Assembly (NCBI RefSeq): GCF_008386585.1
Contig: NZ_VUOB01000042.1
Location: 15,406 to 79,405 of the forward strand
Length of the DNA stretch: 64,000 nucleotides
Reading direction: 5' to 3'
Source of the DNA: Solihabitans fulvus
Lineage (GTDB): Bacteria > Actinomycetota > Actinomycetes > Mycobacteriales > Pseudonocardiaceae
Position 1 is the stretch's first letter. The number at the start of each line of letters is the position of its first letter. The translations under genes were made by a program, and so were the position numbers. Positions 41,480-51,996 of the stretch are shown piece by piece. The notes under the pieces are model-generated. The model worked only from the letters and a program-made list of their open reading frames with translations. It made no database searches and was not told the origin of the DNA.

Positions 41480-42046
41480 TCACTTCTCCGTGATCTTGTT
41501 CTTCAGGGCGGAGAGCAGGTCGCGCAGCAGTCCGATGGTGGTCTCGTCGATGAGGTTGCCCTCGTCGTCGAACCGCTCGTGCGACCGGAAGGCGATCACC
41601 TCGGGCTTGACCACGACGTCGGTGTCGGTCCACACGAACGCCTGACGCAGGGCCAGCTGGGCGCGCACCGAGCCGAAGTTCGTCGGCGCGGCGCCCATGA
41701 TCGCGGCGGGCTTGCGGGCGAGCGGCTGCCCCTCGGTCCTGGTCCAGTCGGTGCTGACCCAGTCGATCGCGTTCTTGAGCACGCCGGGAATGGAGTAGTT
41801 GAACTCCGGGGTGGCGATCAGCAGGCCGTCCGCCTCGTTGACGCGGCGGCGCAGGTCGGCCACGACCTCCGGGCGGGTGTGCGGGTAGTCGAAGTCCATG
41901 TCGTAGGGCGGGATGTCGCGCAGGCCCTCGTAGATCTCGATCTGCATGCCGTCCGGGGTGAACTTCTGCGCGGCGCGCAGCAGGGATGTGTTGTGCGAGT
42001 CGGCGCGCAGGCTGCCGGAAATGCCGAGGATCTTCAGGTCACTCAT
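41480..42046 (-). CDS. NADPH-dependent FMN reductase (NAD(P)H:quinone type)
   Basis: A 188-residue flavodoxin-fold reductase. It begins LKILGISGSLRADSHNTSLL, the phosphate-binding loop, followed by EADGLLIATPEFNYSIPGVLKNAIDWVS and MGAAPTNFGSVRAQLALRQAF, all hallmarks of the FMN_red family. It supplies reduced flavin or reduces quinones. ATG 42046 is chosen; an upstream in-frame ATG also exists. Two operator-like sites lie 40-80 bp upstream. First gene of the operon with the amidohydrolase. Confidence 0.88.
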   Translation of the reverse strand: MSDLKILGISGSLRADSHNTSLLRAAQKFTPDGMQIEIYEGLRDIPPYDMDFDYPHTRPEVVADLRRRVNEADGLLIATPEFNYSIPGVLKNAIDWVSTDWTRTEGQPLARKPAAIMGAAPTNFGSVRAQLALRQAFVWTDTDVVVKPEVIAFRSHERFDDEGNLIDETTIGLLRDLLSALKNKITEK

Positions 42047-42086
42047 GTCTGCCCCAGGTGGTGCGGTTCGGTCTGACATGGAGAAC

Positions 42087-42127
42087 ACTAAACCGTTCAG
42101 TTCAATCATGCAACTGCACGGTTTAGT
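42087..42127. promoter_or_regulatory. Two inverted TetR-like operator sites before the FMN reductase operon
   Basis: CTAAACCGTTCAGTT (42088-42102) and the reverse-oriented CTAAACCGTGCAGTT (42112-42126 complement) differ at one base. Each is itself a near-palindrome (AACYG..CRGTT). The outer arms ACTAAACCG and CGGTTTAGT are exact. No regulator gene is adjacent, so the repressor is encoded elsewhere. Confidence 0.8.
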
Positions 42128-42301
42128 TTCTTGCGACACACAACACTGTGTAGTTCAGTGCACCGGCTCCGTGACTCCCCCGCCGGATCCGCCCAGACCA
42201 GCGCTACCGCGCCTGACCAGCGCACAAAGGCGGGCCGCACGGGTTGACACACCCCTGCGGCCCGCCATCGTGCGTGCGGTCGACTACTCCGGCTAGCTCG
42301 G

Positions 42302-45940
<3,639 letters not shown>

Positions 45941-45944
45941 GCCA

Positions 45945-46027
45945 CCTCCCGTTGTGGGAGGCGCCCTTGCTGCACGACGGCTGGTCGAGCGTGGCGGGCG
46001 AATCGCCCGTTGCAGCGCCTCTCGACC
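45945..46027 (-). promoter_or_regulatory. S-adenosylhomocysteine (SAH) riboswitch with Shine-Dalgarno hairpin, controlling metH
   Basis: Read on the minus strand: P1 GGTCGAG (46027-46021) pairs with CTCGACC (45989-45983). The conserved core AGGCGCTGCAA follows. P2 CGGGCG-ATT-CGCCCG lies at 46009-45995. P4/pseudoknot AGGCGC (46020-46015) pairs with GCGCCT (45964-45959). An alternative hairpin CCTCCC-ACAAC-GGGAGG (45961-45945) buries the metH ribosome site and shares CCT with P4, so the two exclude each other. SAH binding should therefore open the site and switch metH on, the known logic of this class. Confidence 0.93.
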
Positions 46028-46160
46028 TGGGAACCAGAAGGTACCGGGCGGGCACTGGTCCACGCCAGCGACGCGGCCCGTGTCCCAGGGACTGGACTCC
46101 TTCTGGGTGGACACTTGCGGTTGCGGGGCGGACCCGCTCCACACAGGAGCGGACACGCCC

Positions 46161-46194
46161 CACGATCGGGCTACAGGCACGATCGGGCTACAGG
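46161..46194. repeat. 17-bp tandem duplication across the lysE stop codon
   Basis: CACGATCGGGCTACAGG occurs at 46161-46177 and again, identical, at 46178-46194. The second copy contains the stop codon (46188-46190) of the LysE-type gene on the minus strand. Confidence 0.9.
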
Positions 46195-46799
46195 TCGGTC
46201 AGGGCGAGCTTCGCGCCGAGCGCCACGAAGGAGACGGCGAAGACCCGACGCAGCCAGGCGAGCACCTTCGGCCGCGAGATCACGTGGTCGCGCACGGACG
46301 CCGCGAAAACGCCGTATGCGGCGAAGACCACAAACGTGCACACCATGAACACCGCGCTCAGCTCCACCATGCGCAGCAGGGAGTTCGGCTCGCCCGCGGT
46401 GACGAACTGCGGCAGGAACGCGAAGAAGAAAATGGTCAGCTTCGGGTTGAGGATGTTGATGAGGACGCCGGAGAGGATCACCCTGGCCGCCGACCGGGGC
46501 TCGGCCTCTCGGTCCACCACGATCGAGTCCTTGTCCCGCAGCGTCGCGATCGCCATGTAGAGCAGGTAGGCCACCCCGAGGTACCTCAGCACCTGGAAGG
46601 CCACCGCGCTGGTGTGCAGCAGGGCGGCGAGGCCGGTGATCGTCGCCAGCATGTGCGGCACGATGCCGAGGGTGCAGCCGACCGCGGCGACCACGCTGGC
46701 GCGGCGACCTCGGGAGATGCCGGCCGACAGCGTGTAGACCACGCCGGTGCCGGGCGTGACGACCACGATGAGCGTGGTCAGCAGGAACGCGAGACTCAC
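46188..46799 (-). CDS. LysE/RhtB-family amino acid exporter
   Basis: A 203-residue inner-membrane protein with about six hydrophobic segments. The family motif lies in VVTPGTGVVYTLSAGISRGRRASVVAAVGCTLG, then RYLGVAYLLYMAIATLRD and GVLINILNPKLTIFFFAFLPQF. Such proteins export lysine, threonine, homoserine lactones or similar. GTG 46799 follows AGGAGG. It is divergent from the MocR regulator, so that regulator probably controls it. Confidence 0.9.
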   Translation of the reverse strand: MSLAFLLTTLIVVVTPGTGVVYTLSAGISRGRRASVVAAVGCTLGIVPHMLATITGLAALLHTSAVAFQVLRYLGVAYLLYMAIATLRDKDSIVVDREAEPRSAARVILSGVLINILNPKLTIFFFAFLPQFVTAGEPNSLLRMVELSAVFMVCTFVVFAAYGVFAASVRDHVISRPKVLAWLRRVFAVSFVALGAKLALTDL

Positions 46800-46857
46800 G
46801 GTGAAACCTCCTGGAACCGGCCGGCGAACACGCTCACTGTGCTGCCACAATGGTCCA

Positions 46858-48750
46858 ATGAGTAGGGCCAAAACTGGCCGGAATGACAGGTCCATAACTT
46901 CCGGGTCCGACTTCCTCCAGCTCGACATCAGCGACGCGCCGCGCGGCGGCCGGGCCGACTGGCTCGCCACCCGACTGCGGCTGGCGATCGCGGACGGCCG
47001 CCTGCCCGTCGGCAGCAGGCTGCCCGCCACCCGCGTGCTGGCCGGCGAACTACGCGTGTCCAGGGGCGTGGTCACCGAGGCGTACCAGCGACTGACCGAG
47101 GACGGCCACCTCGAAGGACGCGGCCGTGGCGGCACGATCGTCGTCGCCGTCCCCGTCACGGCCCGTGCAGCATCCGGGGGCGCGGGACGGGTCCCGGCAG
47201 GCTACGGCCACGCCGACGCCGTCCCCGGCGCGACGCACGCGTCCGCTGCGGCCGGGCCGCCATCGACGCCGTCCGCAGGCACTGCGAGTCCGAGACACCC
47301 TGCTTCCTCTGCCGATTGCTCTGCCGAGCCGCCGCCAACGCTGTCCGGCGGCACCCCTGACGCGGCGCAGCCGCCAACGGCGTTCGACGGCACCCCCGAC
47401 GCGGTGCAGCCCTCCACCCTCACCGAGCCACCATCGACGTTGTCCGTCAGCGTTCGAGGCGCAGCGCCGATCTCAGCTCACCCCAGGCCGCCATCGACAC
47501 CGTCATCCAGCGCGCCCGGCGCGACACGGCTCCCCTCGCCTGCCGAACCACCGTCGGCGCTGTCCACCCTTGCCCGAGGCGCTGCGCACCCCTCTCCGAC
47601 CGGGTCGCCATCGACGGTGTTCGGCGGTACTCCCGGTGCCGATGTCTTCGACGCGTTGCGGGCGGCACCGGCCAAGATCGATCTGTCGCCCGGTGTGCCC
47701 GACCTCGCGGCGTTCCCGCGCGGGGCATGGCTACGCGCGGAACGCGGCGTGCTCAACTCGCTCGCGCCGGCCGAACTCGGCTACGGCGCCCCCAGGGGCA
47801 CGCCCGTCCTCCGACGCGCCGTCGCGAACTGGTTGGCCCGCAACAGGGGCGTGCTGGTCGATCCCGACGAGGTGGTCATCGTCGCCGGCGTGGCGCAGGC
47901 ACTTGGACTGCTCGCGCAGGTGCTTCGGGAGGACGGAATCACAGCGCTCGCGGTGGAGGATCCCGGTTCGCTCGGCGTGCGCCAGCACCTGTGGCACTGG
48001 GGGCTGGCGACGCCGCCGGTCGCCGTCGACGCGGCTGGCCTCCGCGTGGACGACCTGCGCGACAGCGGTGCCCCTGCGGTCGTGATCACCCCGGCGCACC
48101 AGTTTCCGATGGGTGTGGTGCTCGACGGCGACCGGCGGCGTCAGCTGATCCGGTGGGCCGACGAGGGCGGGCTGATCGTCGAGGACGACTACGACGCCGA
48201 ACACCGCTACGACCGACCGCCCGTGCCGGCGCTGCGGTCCATGCTCGCCGAACAGGTCTGTTACACGGGCAGCGTGTCCAAGCTGCTGGCACCGACGCTT
48301 CGGGTGGGCTGGCTGCTCGTGCCGACGCGGTACCGGGAGGCCGTCGTGGCTGCCAAGCGGTTCGCGGACCTCGGCAATGCCGCGCTGCCGCAGCTGGTGC
48401 TCGCGTCGCTGATGGAGTCGGGCGAACTGGAGCGCCAGCTGAGGTTGTTGCGCCGCCGCCACATCCGGCGGCGCGACGCCATGATCGAGGCGATCGGGGC
48501 CGATCTGCCGGGCGCGGTCGTGCACGGCGCGGCGGCCGGCCTGCACCTCGTGATCACCTTCGATGCGGACTTCCCCGACGCCGACCTCGCCGCCGCCGCC
48601 CTGGCACGAGGCGTGAAGACGCAACCGTTGTCCTGGCACCGTCAGCGACCTGGCCGACCGGGTCTCGTGCTGGGCTATGCCGCGAACCCACCGACCGCCG
48701 TGGCGGAGGGTGTCGCGACGATCGCGGCGGCCTTGCGCGAGCTTCGATGA
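46858..48750 (+). CDS. MocR-family regulator (GntR helix-turn-helix plus aminotransferase domain) with expanded linker
   Basis: A 630-residue regulator. Residues about 33-98 are the GntR helix-turn-helix (RLRLAIADGRLPVGSRLPATRVLAGELRVSRGVVTEAYQRL). Residues about 263-630 are a class I aminotransferase-like domain with PLP lysine K475 in YTGSVSK and VEDDYDAEHRY. Between them lies a linker of about 160 residues made of loose 20-residue repeats starting PPST or PPSA. The divergent LysE exporter is the natural target. Length exceeds the usual 470-500 residues because of the linker. Confidence 0.9.
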   Translation: MSRAKTGRNDRSITSGSDFLQLDISDAPRGGRADWLATRLRLAIADGRLPVGSRLPATRVLAGELRVSRGVVTEAYQRLTEDGHLEGRGRGGTIVVAVPVTARAASGGAGRVPAGYGHADAVPGATHASAAAGPPSTPSAGTASPRHPASSADCSAEPPPTLSGGTPDAAQPPTAFDGTPDAVQPSTLTEPPSTLSVSVRGAAPISAHPRPPSTPSSSAPGATRLPSPAEPPSALSTLARGAAHPSPTGSPSTVFGGTPGADVFDALRAAPAKIDLSPGVPDLAAFPRGAWLRAERGVLNSLAPAELGYGAPRGTPVLRRAVANWLARNRGVLVDPDEVVIVAGVAQALGLLAQVLREDGITALAVEDPGSLGVRQHLWHWGLATPPVAVDAAGLRVDDLRDSGAPAVVITPAHQFPMGVVLDGDRRRQLIRWADEGGLIVEDDYDAEHRYDRPPVPALRSMLAEQVCYTGSVSKLLAPTLRVGWLLVPTRYREAVVAAKRFADLGNAALPQLVLASLMESGELERQLRLLRRRHIRRRDAMIEAIGADLPGAVVHGAAAGLHLVITFDADFPDADLAAAALARGVKTQPLSWHRQRPGRPGLVLGYAANPPTAVAEGVATIAAALRELR

Positions 48751-48849
48751 CTGGCGTCCACGGAACCACACCAACCAGGAGAGGCTGTGGAGGCCGTGCC
48801 GGCCGGTGTCGAGAGCTGCGGCAGAGGGCTCTCCAGGAAAAACAGGTTG

Positions 48850-49554
48850 TCAGGCGGGTGCGGTCCAGAACTCCCTGCGGACGCGGAGGAGCCAGTCCTC
48901 CGCCTTTGCCGTGTCGGGTTCCTCGGACAGGACGCTGCGGGCCGCGTCGAACCGCGCCTCGGCGGCAGCGAGGAACGGTCGTGCCGACTCGGGGTCGGCG
49001 GCGACCCTCCGGCCGAACTCCAGGTAGCGCTCGGGATCGGACAGGCGGACCTGCATCCGGCCGGTGGCGTAAAGCTCGTAGCCCTGGTCGACCAACCGCA
49101 TCAGGTGCCTGGCGTGCTTGGCGGTGCGGCGGCGCGTGTCGGCGGAGAACGTGCCGTCGGGGCGAGAGATCAGCTTGCGGAACTGTTGGCCGGCGTACCC
49201 GAGGTACGCGTCGCGGACGCGGCCGGCGCACAGGAACGCGTCCCTGATGCCGATGGCCTCGTCGCCGAGCGCGGTGCGCGTCTCGTACAGATTCTCCGGC
49301 AACCACAGCAGTTCGGCCACGGTCGGGTTGCCGCGCAGCAGCAAGCGCACCGCCTTCGCCACCTCGTGCAGGGTCACGTCGGGATCCGTGGTGACGTGGC
49401 TGTCCGCGGGCGGATGCAGACCGAGCACGGCCGAGGTCGGCGCGGCGAACATGCCAAGGCGGTCGACATCCGAATCCGGACCGGCCAGCCCGTACGCCGT
49501 CGAGCCGACGACTCCGGACAGCAGGACGGTGCCGAGGGTGGTCAGCGTCGCCAT
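48850..49554 (-). CDS. Predicted nucleotidyltransferase (YcgL/RlaP-like)
   Basis: A 234-residue protein of the DNA-polymerase-beta-like nucleotidyltransferase superfamily, with the signature VLLSGVVGSTAYGLAGPDSDVDRLGMFAAPT (GS motif and DxD). The helix bundle (KAVRLLLRGNPTVAELLWLPENLYET and FRKLISRPDGTFSADTRRRTAKHARHLMRLV) matches the RlaP-type group linked with RNA-repair systems. ATG 49554 follows GAAGGGA. No RNA ligase gene is next to it, so a repair role is unproven. Confidence 0.88.
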   Translation of the reverse strand: MATLTTLGTVLLSGVVGSTAYGLAGPDSDVDRLGMFAAPTSAVLGLHPPADSHVTTDPDVTLHEVAKAVRLLLRGNPTVAELLWLPENLYETRTALGDEAIGIRDAFLCAGRVRDAYLGYAGQQFRKLISRPDGTFSADTRRRTAKHARHLMRLVDQGYELYATGRMQVRLSDPERYLEFGRRVAADPESARPFLAAAEARFDAARSVLSEEPDTAKAEDWLLRVRREFWTAPA

Positions 49555-49770
49555 GCTCGTTCCCTTCTGTTCGTTCGGGCGCGGGATTCGGGCGGTCGCA
49601 GGACTGTAGCTGGAGGTGGATTGGGGACACTTGTGAATATCTCGCCGGTACGGCCTTGGCGGGACCCTGGTCTGGTGAGTTCGCGGTTCTGCTGTTGACG
49701 ATCGAGCCTGTTGTCGGTCGAGCAGAGCGGCGTGGGTACCAGGCCGTCGCCGAGGCATGCACCCCGCGGT

Positions 49771-50133
49771 TCAGGCGGTGGGGACCTTGTCGAGGAAGCC
49801 GTAGACCTTGGTGATGCGGTCGTTCTCGATCACGGCGACGTCGAAGCCGATCACCAAGGGCTCGTCGCCGGGAACGCCCAGGTGCCAGGTGAAGCGCGCG
49901 GTGTTGTGGTGCGCGTCGACCGGGCCGCCCGAGGTGAACACCAGGCCGGCGAACTGGGCCTGGGCCCCGGCGATGACCTGGTCGATGACGTCGCGGCCCT
50001 CGGCGTCGACCAGCGGGTCGGTGTAGCGGGCGTCCTCGGTGAACACCTCGGCCAGCACTGCGGCGCGCTCGGCGGGGTCGGTGGTGTTCCACGCGTCGAG
50101 GTAGCGGGCGACGAGGTTCTCGGTGCTGCTCAT
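49771..50133 (-). CDS. Nuclear transport factor 2 family (SnoaL-like) protein
   Basis: A 120-residue NTF2-fold protein, close to that at 2444-2815: ARYLDAWNTTDPAERAAVLAEVFTEDARYTDPLVDAEGRDVI and the ending VYGFLDKVPTA. It may bind or isomerise a small hydrophobic compound. ATG 50133 follows GGGAGA. It is divergent from the prim-pol gene, with palindromes in between. No operon partner. Confidence 0.82.
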   Translation of the reverse strand: MSSTENLVARYLDAWNTTDPAERAAVLAEVFTEDARYTDPLVDAEGRDVIDQVIAGAQAQFAGLVFTSGGPVDAHHNTARFTWHLGVPGDEPLVIGFDVAVIENDRITKVYGFLDKVPTA

Positions 50134-50207
50134 GGTGATTGTCTCCCTGTTCGGTGGTGATCTCCTGTTGTGGGACAAGCTTCGCCGAGCAGAGGTCATC
50201 GGGTCGA

Positions 50208-50242
50208 TTACCTCGGAAGTAAGGGTGCGGGTGACAGTCACC
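50208..50242. promoter_or_regulatory. Two small palindromes in the NTF2/prim-pol divergent region
   Basis: TTAC (50208-50211) and GTAA (50219-50222) flank CTCGGAA; next comes the perfect 13-bp palindrome GGTGACAGTCACC (50230-50242). They lie in the 237-bp divergent gap. The first resembles the arms of the HxlR-type site at 33483, loosely. Confidence 0.5.
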
Positions 50243-50370
50243 ACACGTGGTTCCCGGCGGGAGGCGTCGTCGGATCGGCAGCGAGAGGCGTCGTCGGATC
50301 AGCTCGTCGGCGTGCTGGTCTCGGGGCTGTGGCGTTGCCTATTCTCGAGAGGCGAGGGACGGGGGTCGCG

Positions 50371-51309
50371 ATGGCTGTCAGCGCCCGTGCACGACCGGCC
50401 AACCGCCTGCTGCGGGCGGCACTCAGCGCGGCCGAACGCGGCTGGCACGTGTTTCCGGTGTGCCCGCGCGGCAAGCGGCCGGCACTGCGCGACTGGGAAC
50501 ATCGCGCCACGACCGATCCCGACGTGGTGACCGCCTGGTGGACCTCCTCTCCCTACAACATCGGTGTCGCCACCGGGCCTTCGTGCCTGGTGGTGGTCGA
50601 TCTGGACGCCTCGCACGGTCAGCAGCCGCCGAGCGAGTGGGCGCAGCTGGGGGTCAGCCACGGTCGTGAGGTGTTCGCTGTCCTCGCCCACCGCGCCGCA
50701 GCCCCGCCGAGCCGCACCTACACGGTGGCCACGCCGACCGGCGGTTGGCACCTGTACTACGCGGCTCCGGAATACGCGGCACCGGACCACGCGGCGCTGC
50801 GCAACACCGTCGGCGCGCTGGGTTGGCATATCGACACGCGCGCGGGCGGTGGTTACGTGGTTGCCGCCGGCTCGGTGCGCGACCAGGGCCGCTACACCGT
50901 GGTCGACGCCGGTTCGGTGGCGCCGCTGCCGGACTGGCTGCGCGACGCGCTCACGCCGCCGCCGGTGATCGTGCGTCCACGAACGCCGGCGACCCACTCA
51001 CGCGCGTACCTGCGTGCCATCCTCGACGGCGAGGCCGCCACGGTGGTGCGGGCTGCGCACGGCACCCGCAACCAGACCCTGTTCAAGGCCGCCGCGACCC
51101 TCGGCCGGCTGGTCGCCGGTGGCGCGCTCGACGAGTTCACCGCAGTGTCAACGCTTCGACAGGCGGCCTCCGTCCATCTTGGAGTCGACGATTTCACGGG
51201 GGGCGGAGGCCGAGCGCACCATCGAGTCCGGGCTGCGCCGGGGCGCGATGGAGCCGCGCTCGGTCGGCTGAGACCGCCGCTCGACATCGTTGCCGTGGCG
51301 GGATGTTGA
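50371..51309 (+). CDS. Bifunctional DNA primase/polymerase (AEP) domain protein, probable 3' frameshift
   Basis: A 312-residue protein. Residues about 10-195 are a prim-pol (AEP) domain: ALSAAERGWHVFPVCPRGKRPALRDWEHRAT, VVVDLDASHG (metal-binding Asp pair) and TPTGGWHLYYAAP. A helical region follows (RAYLRAILDGEAATVVRAAHGTRNQTLFKAAATLGRLVAGG). After VDDFTG the sequence is unlike the family; the normal ending (AEAERTIESGLRRGAMEPRS) is in the next frame, up to 51271. One G too many in the run GGGGGG at 51198-51203 explains this. ATG 50371 follows GGGGG. Such genes are common in actinomycetes, of plasmid or phage origin. Confidence 0.82.
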   Translation: MAVSARARPANRLLRAALSAAERGWHVFPVCPRGKRPALRDWEHRATTDPDVVTAWWTSSPYNIGVATGPSCLVVVDLDASHGQQPPSEWAQLGVSHGREVFAVLAHRAAAPPSRTYTVATPTGGWHLYYAAPEYAAPDHAALRNTVGALGWHIDTRAGGGYVVAAGSVRDQGRYTVVDAGSVAPLPDWLRDALTPPPVIVRPRTPATHSRAYLRAILDGEAATVVRAAHGTRNQTLFKAAATLGRLVAGGALDEFTAVSTLRQAASVHLGVDDFTGGGGRAHHRVRAAPGRDGAALGRLRPPLDIVAVAGC

Positions 51310-51343
51310 GCGCGCGTGAGGGGGCCGTGGTCCGGTGTGAAAC

Positions 51344-51868
51344 TCACGGTGTCGGGTTCGGGCGCTGCGGACATAAGGTGTCGTTGACCGCCGCGGTGTC
51401 CCAGTAGAACGGACGGATCTCCGCTACCAGGCCGTTTCTGACCGTCATCCACTGGATGACCCAGGTGTCCAGGACCCGGCCGGTGGCCCGCGACCGCAGC
51501 AGGCCGCGGTTCATCACCATGACGGTGTCGCCGTCGACCGAGAACTCCTGTTCCAGGAACTCCAGCGACGACCATTCGCGACTCATCGCGGCCATGAATC
51601 CCGCTATGCCGGCATGTCCGCGCCATTCACCCCCGTAGGGCAGGCCGGGGGCCTGGCGCATCACGACCTCGGGGTCCAGGCACGCGGCCATGTCGGCGAA
51701 GCGCGCCCCGCCTGGGTCGACGGTGGTACCGACGGCGGCATCGACGGCGCTCAGGTAGGCGGCCTCGGCCGCGAAGAAGCGTGCCAACACGGCCAGGGTG
51801 GCGGCCCTCGATCCGGTGGCGTGGGTGGCGGTGGTGGTGGCGGGCGGTTGCGGGTGATTGGTGGTCAT
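51344..51868 (-). CDS. SnoaL/NTF2-like protein with N-terminal extension
   Basis: A 174-residue NTF2-fold protein (DUF4440/SnoaL type). After a Pro/Thr/Ala-rich start comes LARFFAAEAAYLSAVDA, FADMAACLDPEVVMRQAPGLPYGGEWRGHAGIAGFMAAMSREW and WVIQWMTVRNGLVAEIRPFYWDTA. The EXXPFYWDT ending is typical of SnoaL-like polyketide or stress proteins. Substrate unknown. ATG 51868 is used. It is converging with the prim-pol gene. Confidence 0.8.
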   Translation of the reverse strand: MTTNHPQPPATTTATHATGSRAATLAVLARFFAAEAAYLSAVDAAVGTTVDPGGARFADMAACLDPEVVMRQAPGLPYGGEWRGHAGIAGFMAAMSREWSSLEFLEQEFSVDGDTVMVMNRGLLRSRATGRVLDTWVIQWMTVRNGLVAEIRPFYWDTAAVNDTLCPQRPNPTP

Positions 51869-51996
51869 GTTCTCTGAACACCGGGAGGGGCGGATCGGTT
51901 GCAGTTCTGGCCGGGAAAGTTGATCTGTCCATTGGCGATGCCAGCGGCCGGGCGGCTGTTGCCGGCCATGCACCGGTCGGTCGGGTGCGGTGGCGC

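Noticed and set aside
45941..46200. Cobalamin riboswitch before metH
   Set aside because: No B12-box-like motif was found, while all elements of an SAH riboswitch pair correctly.
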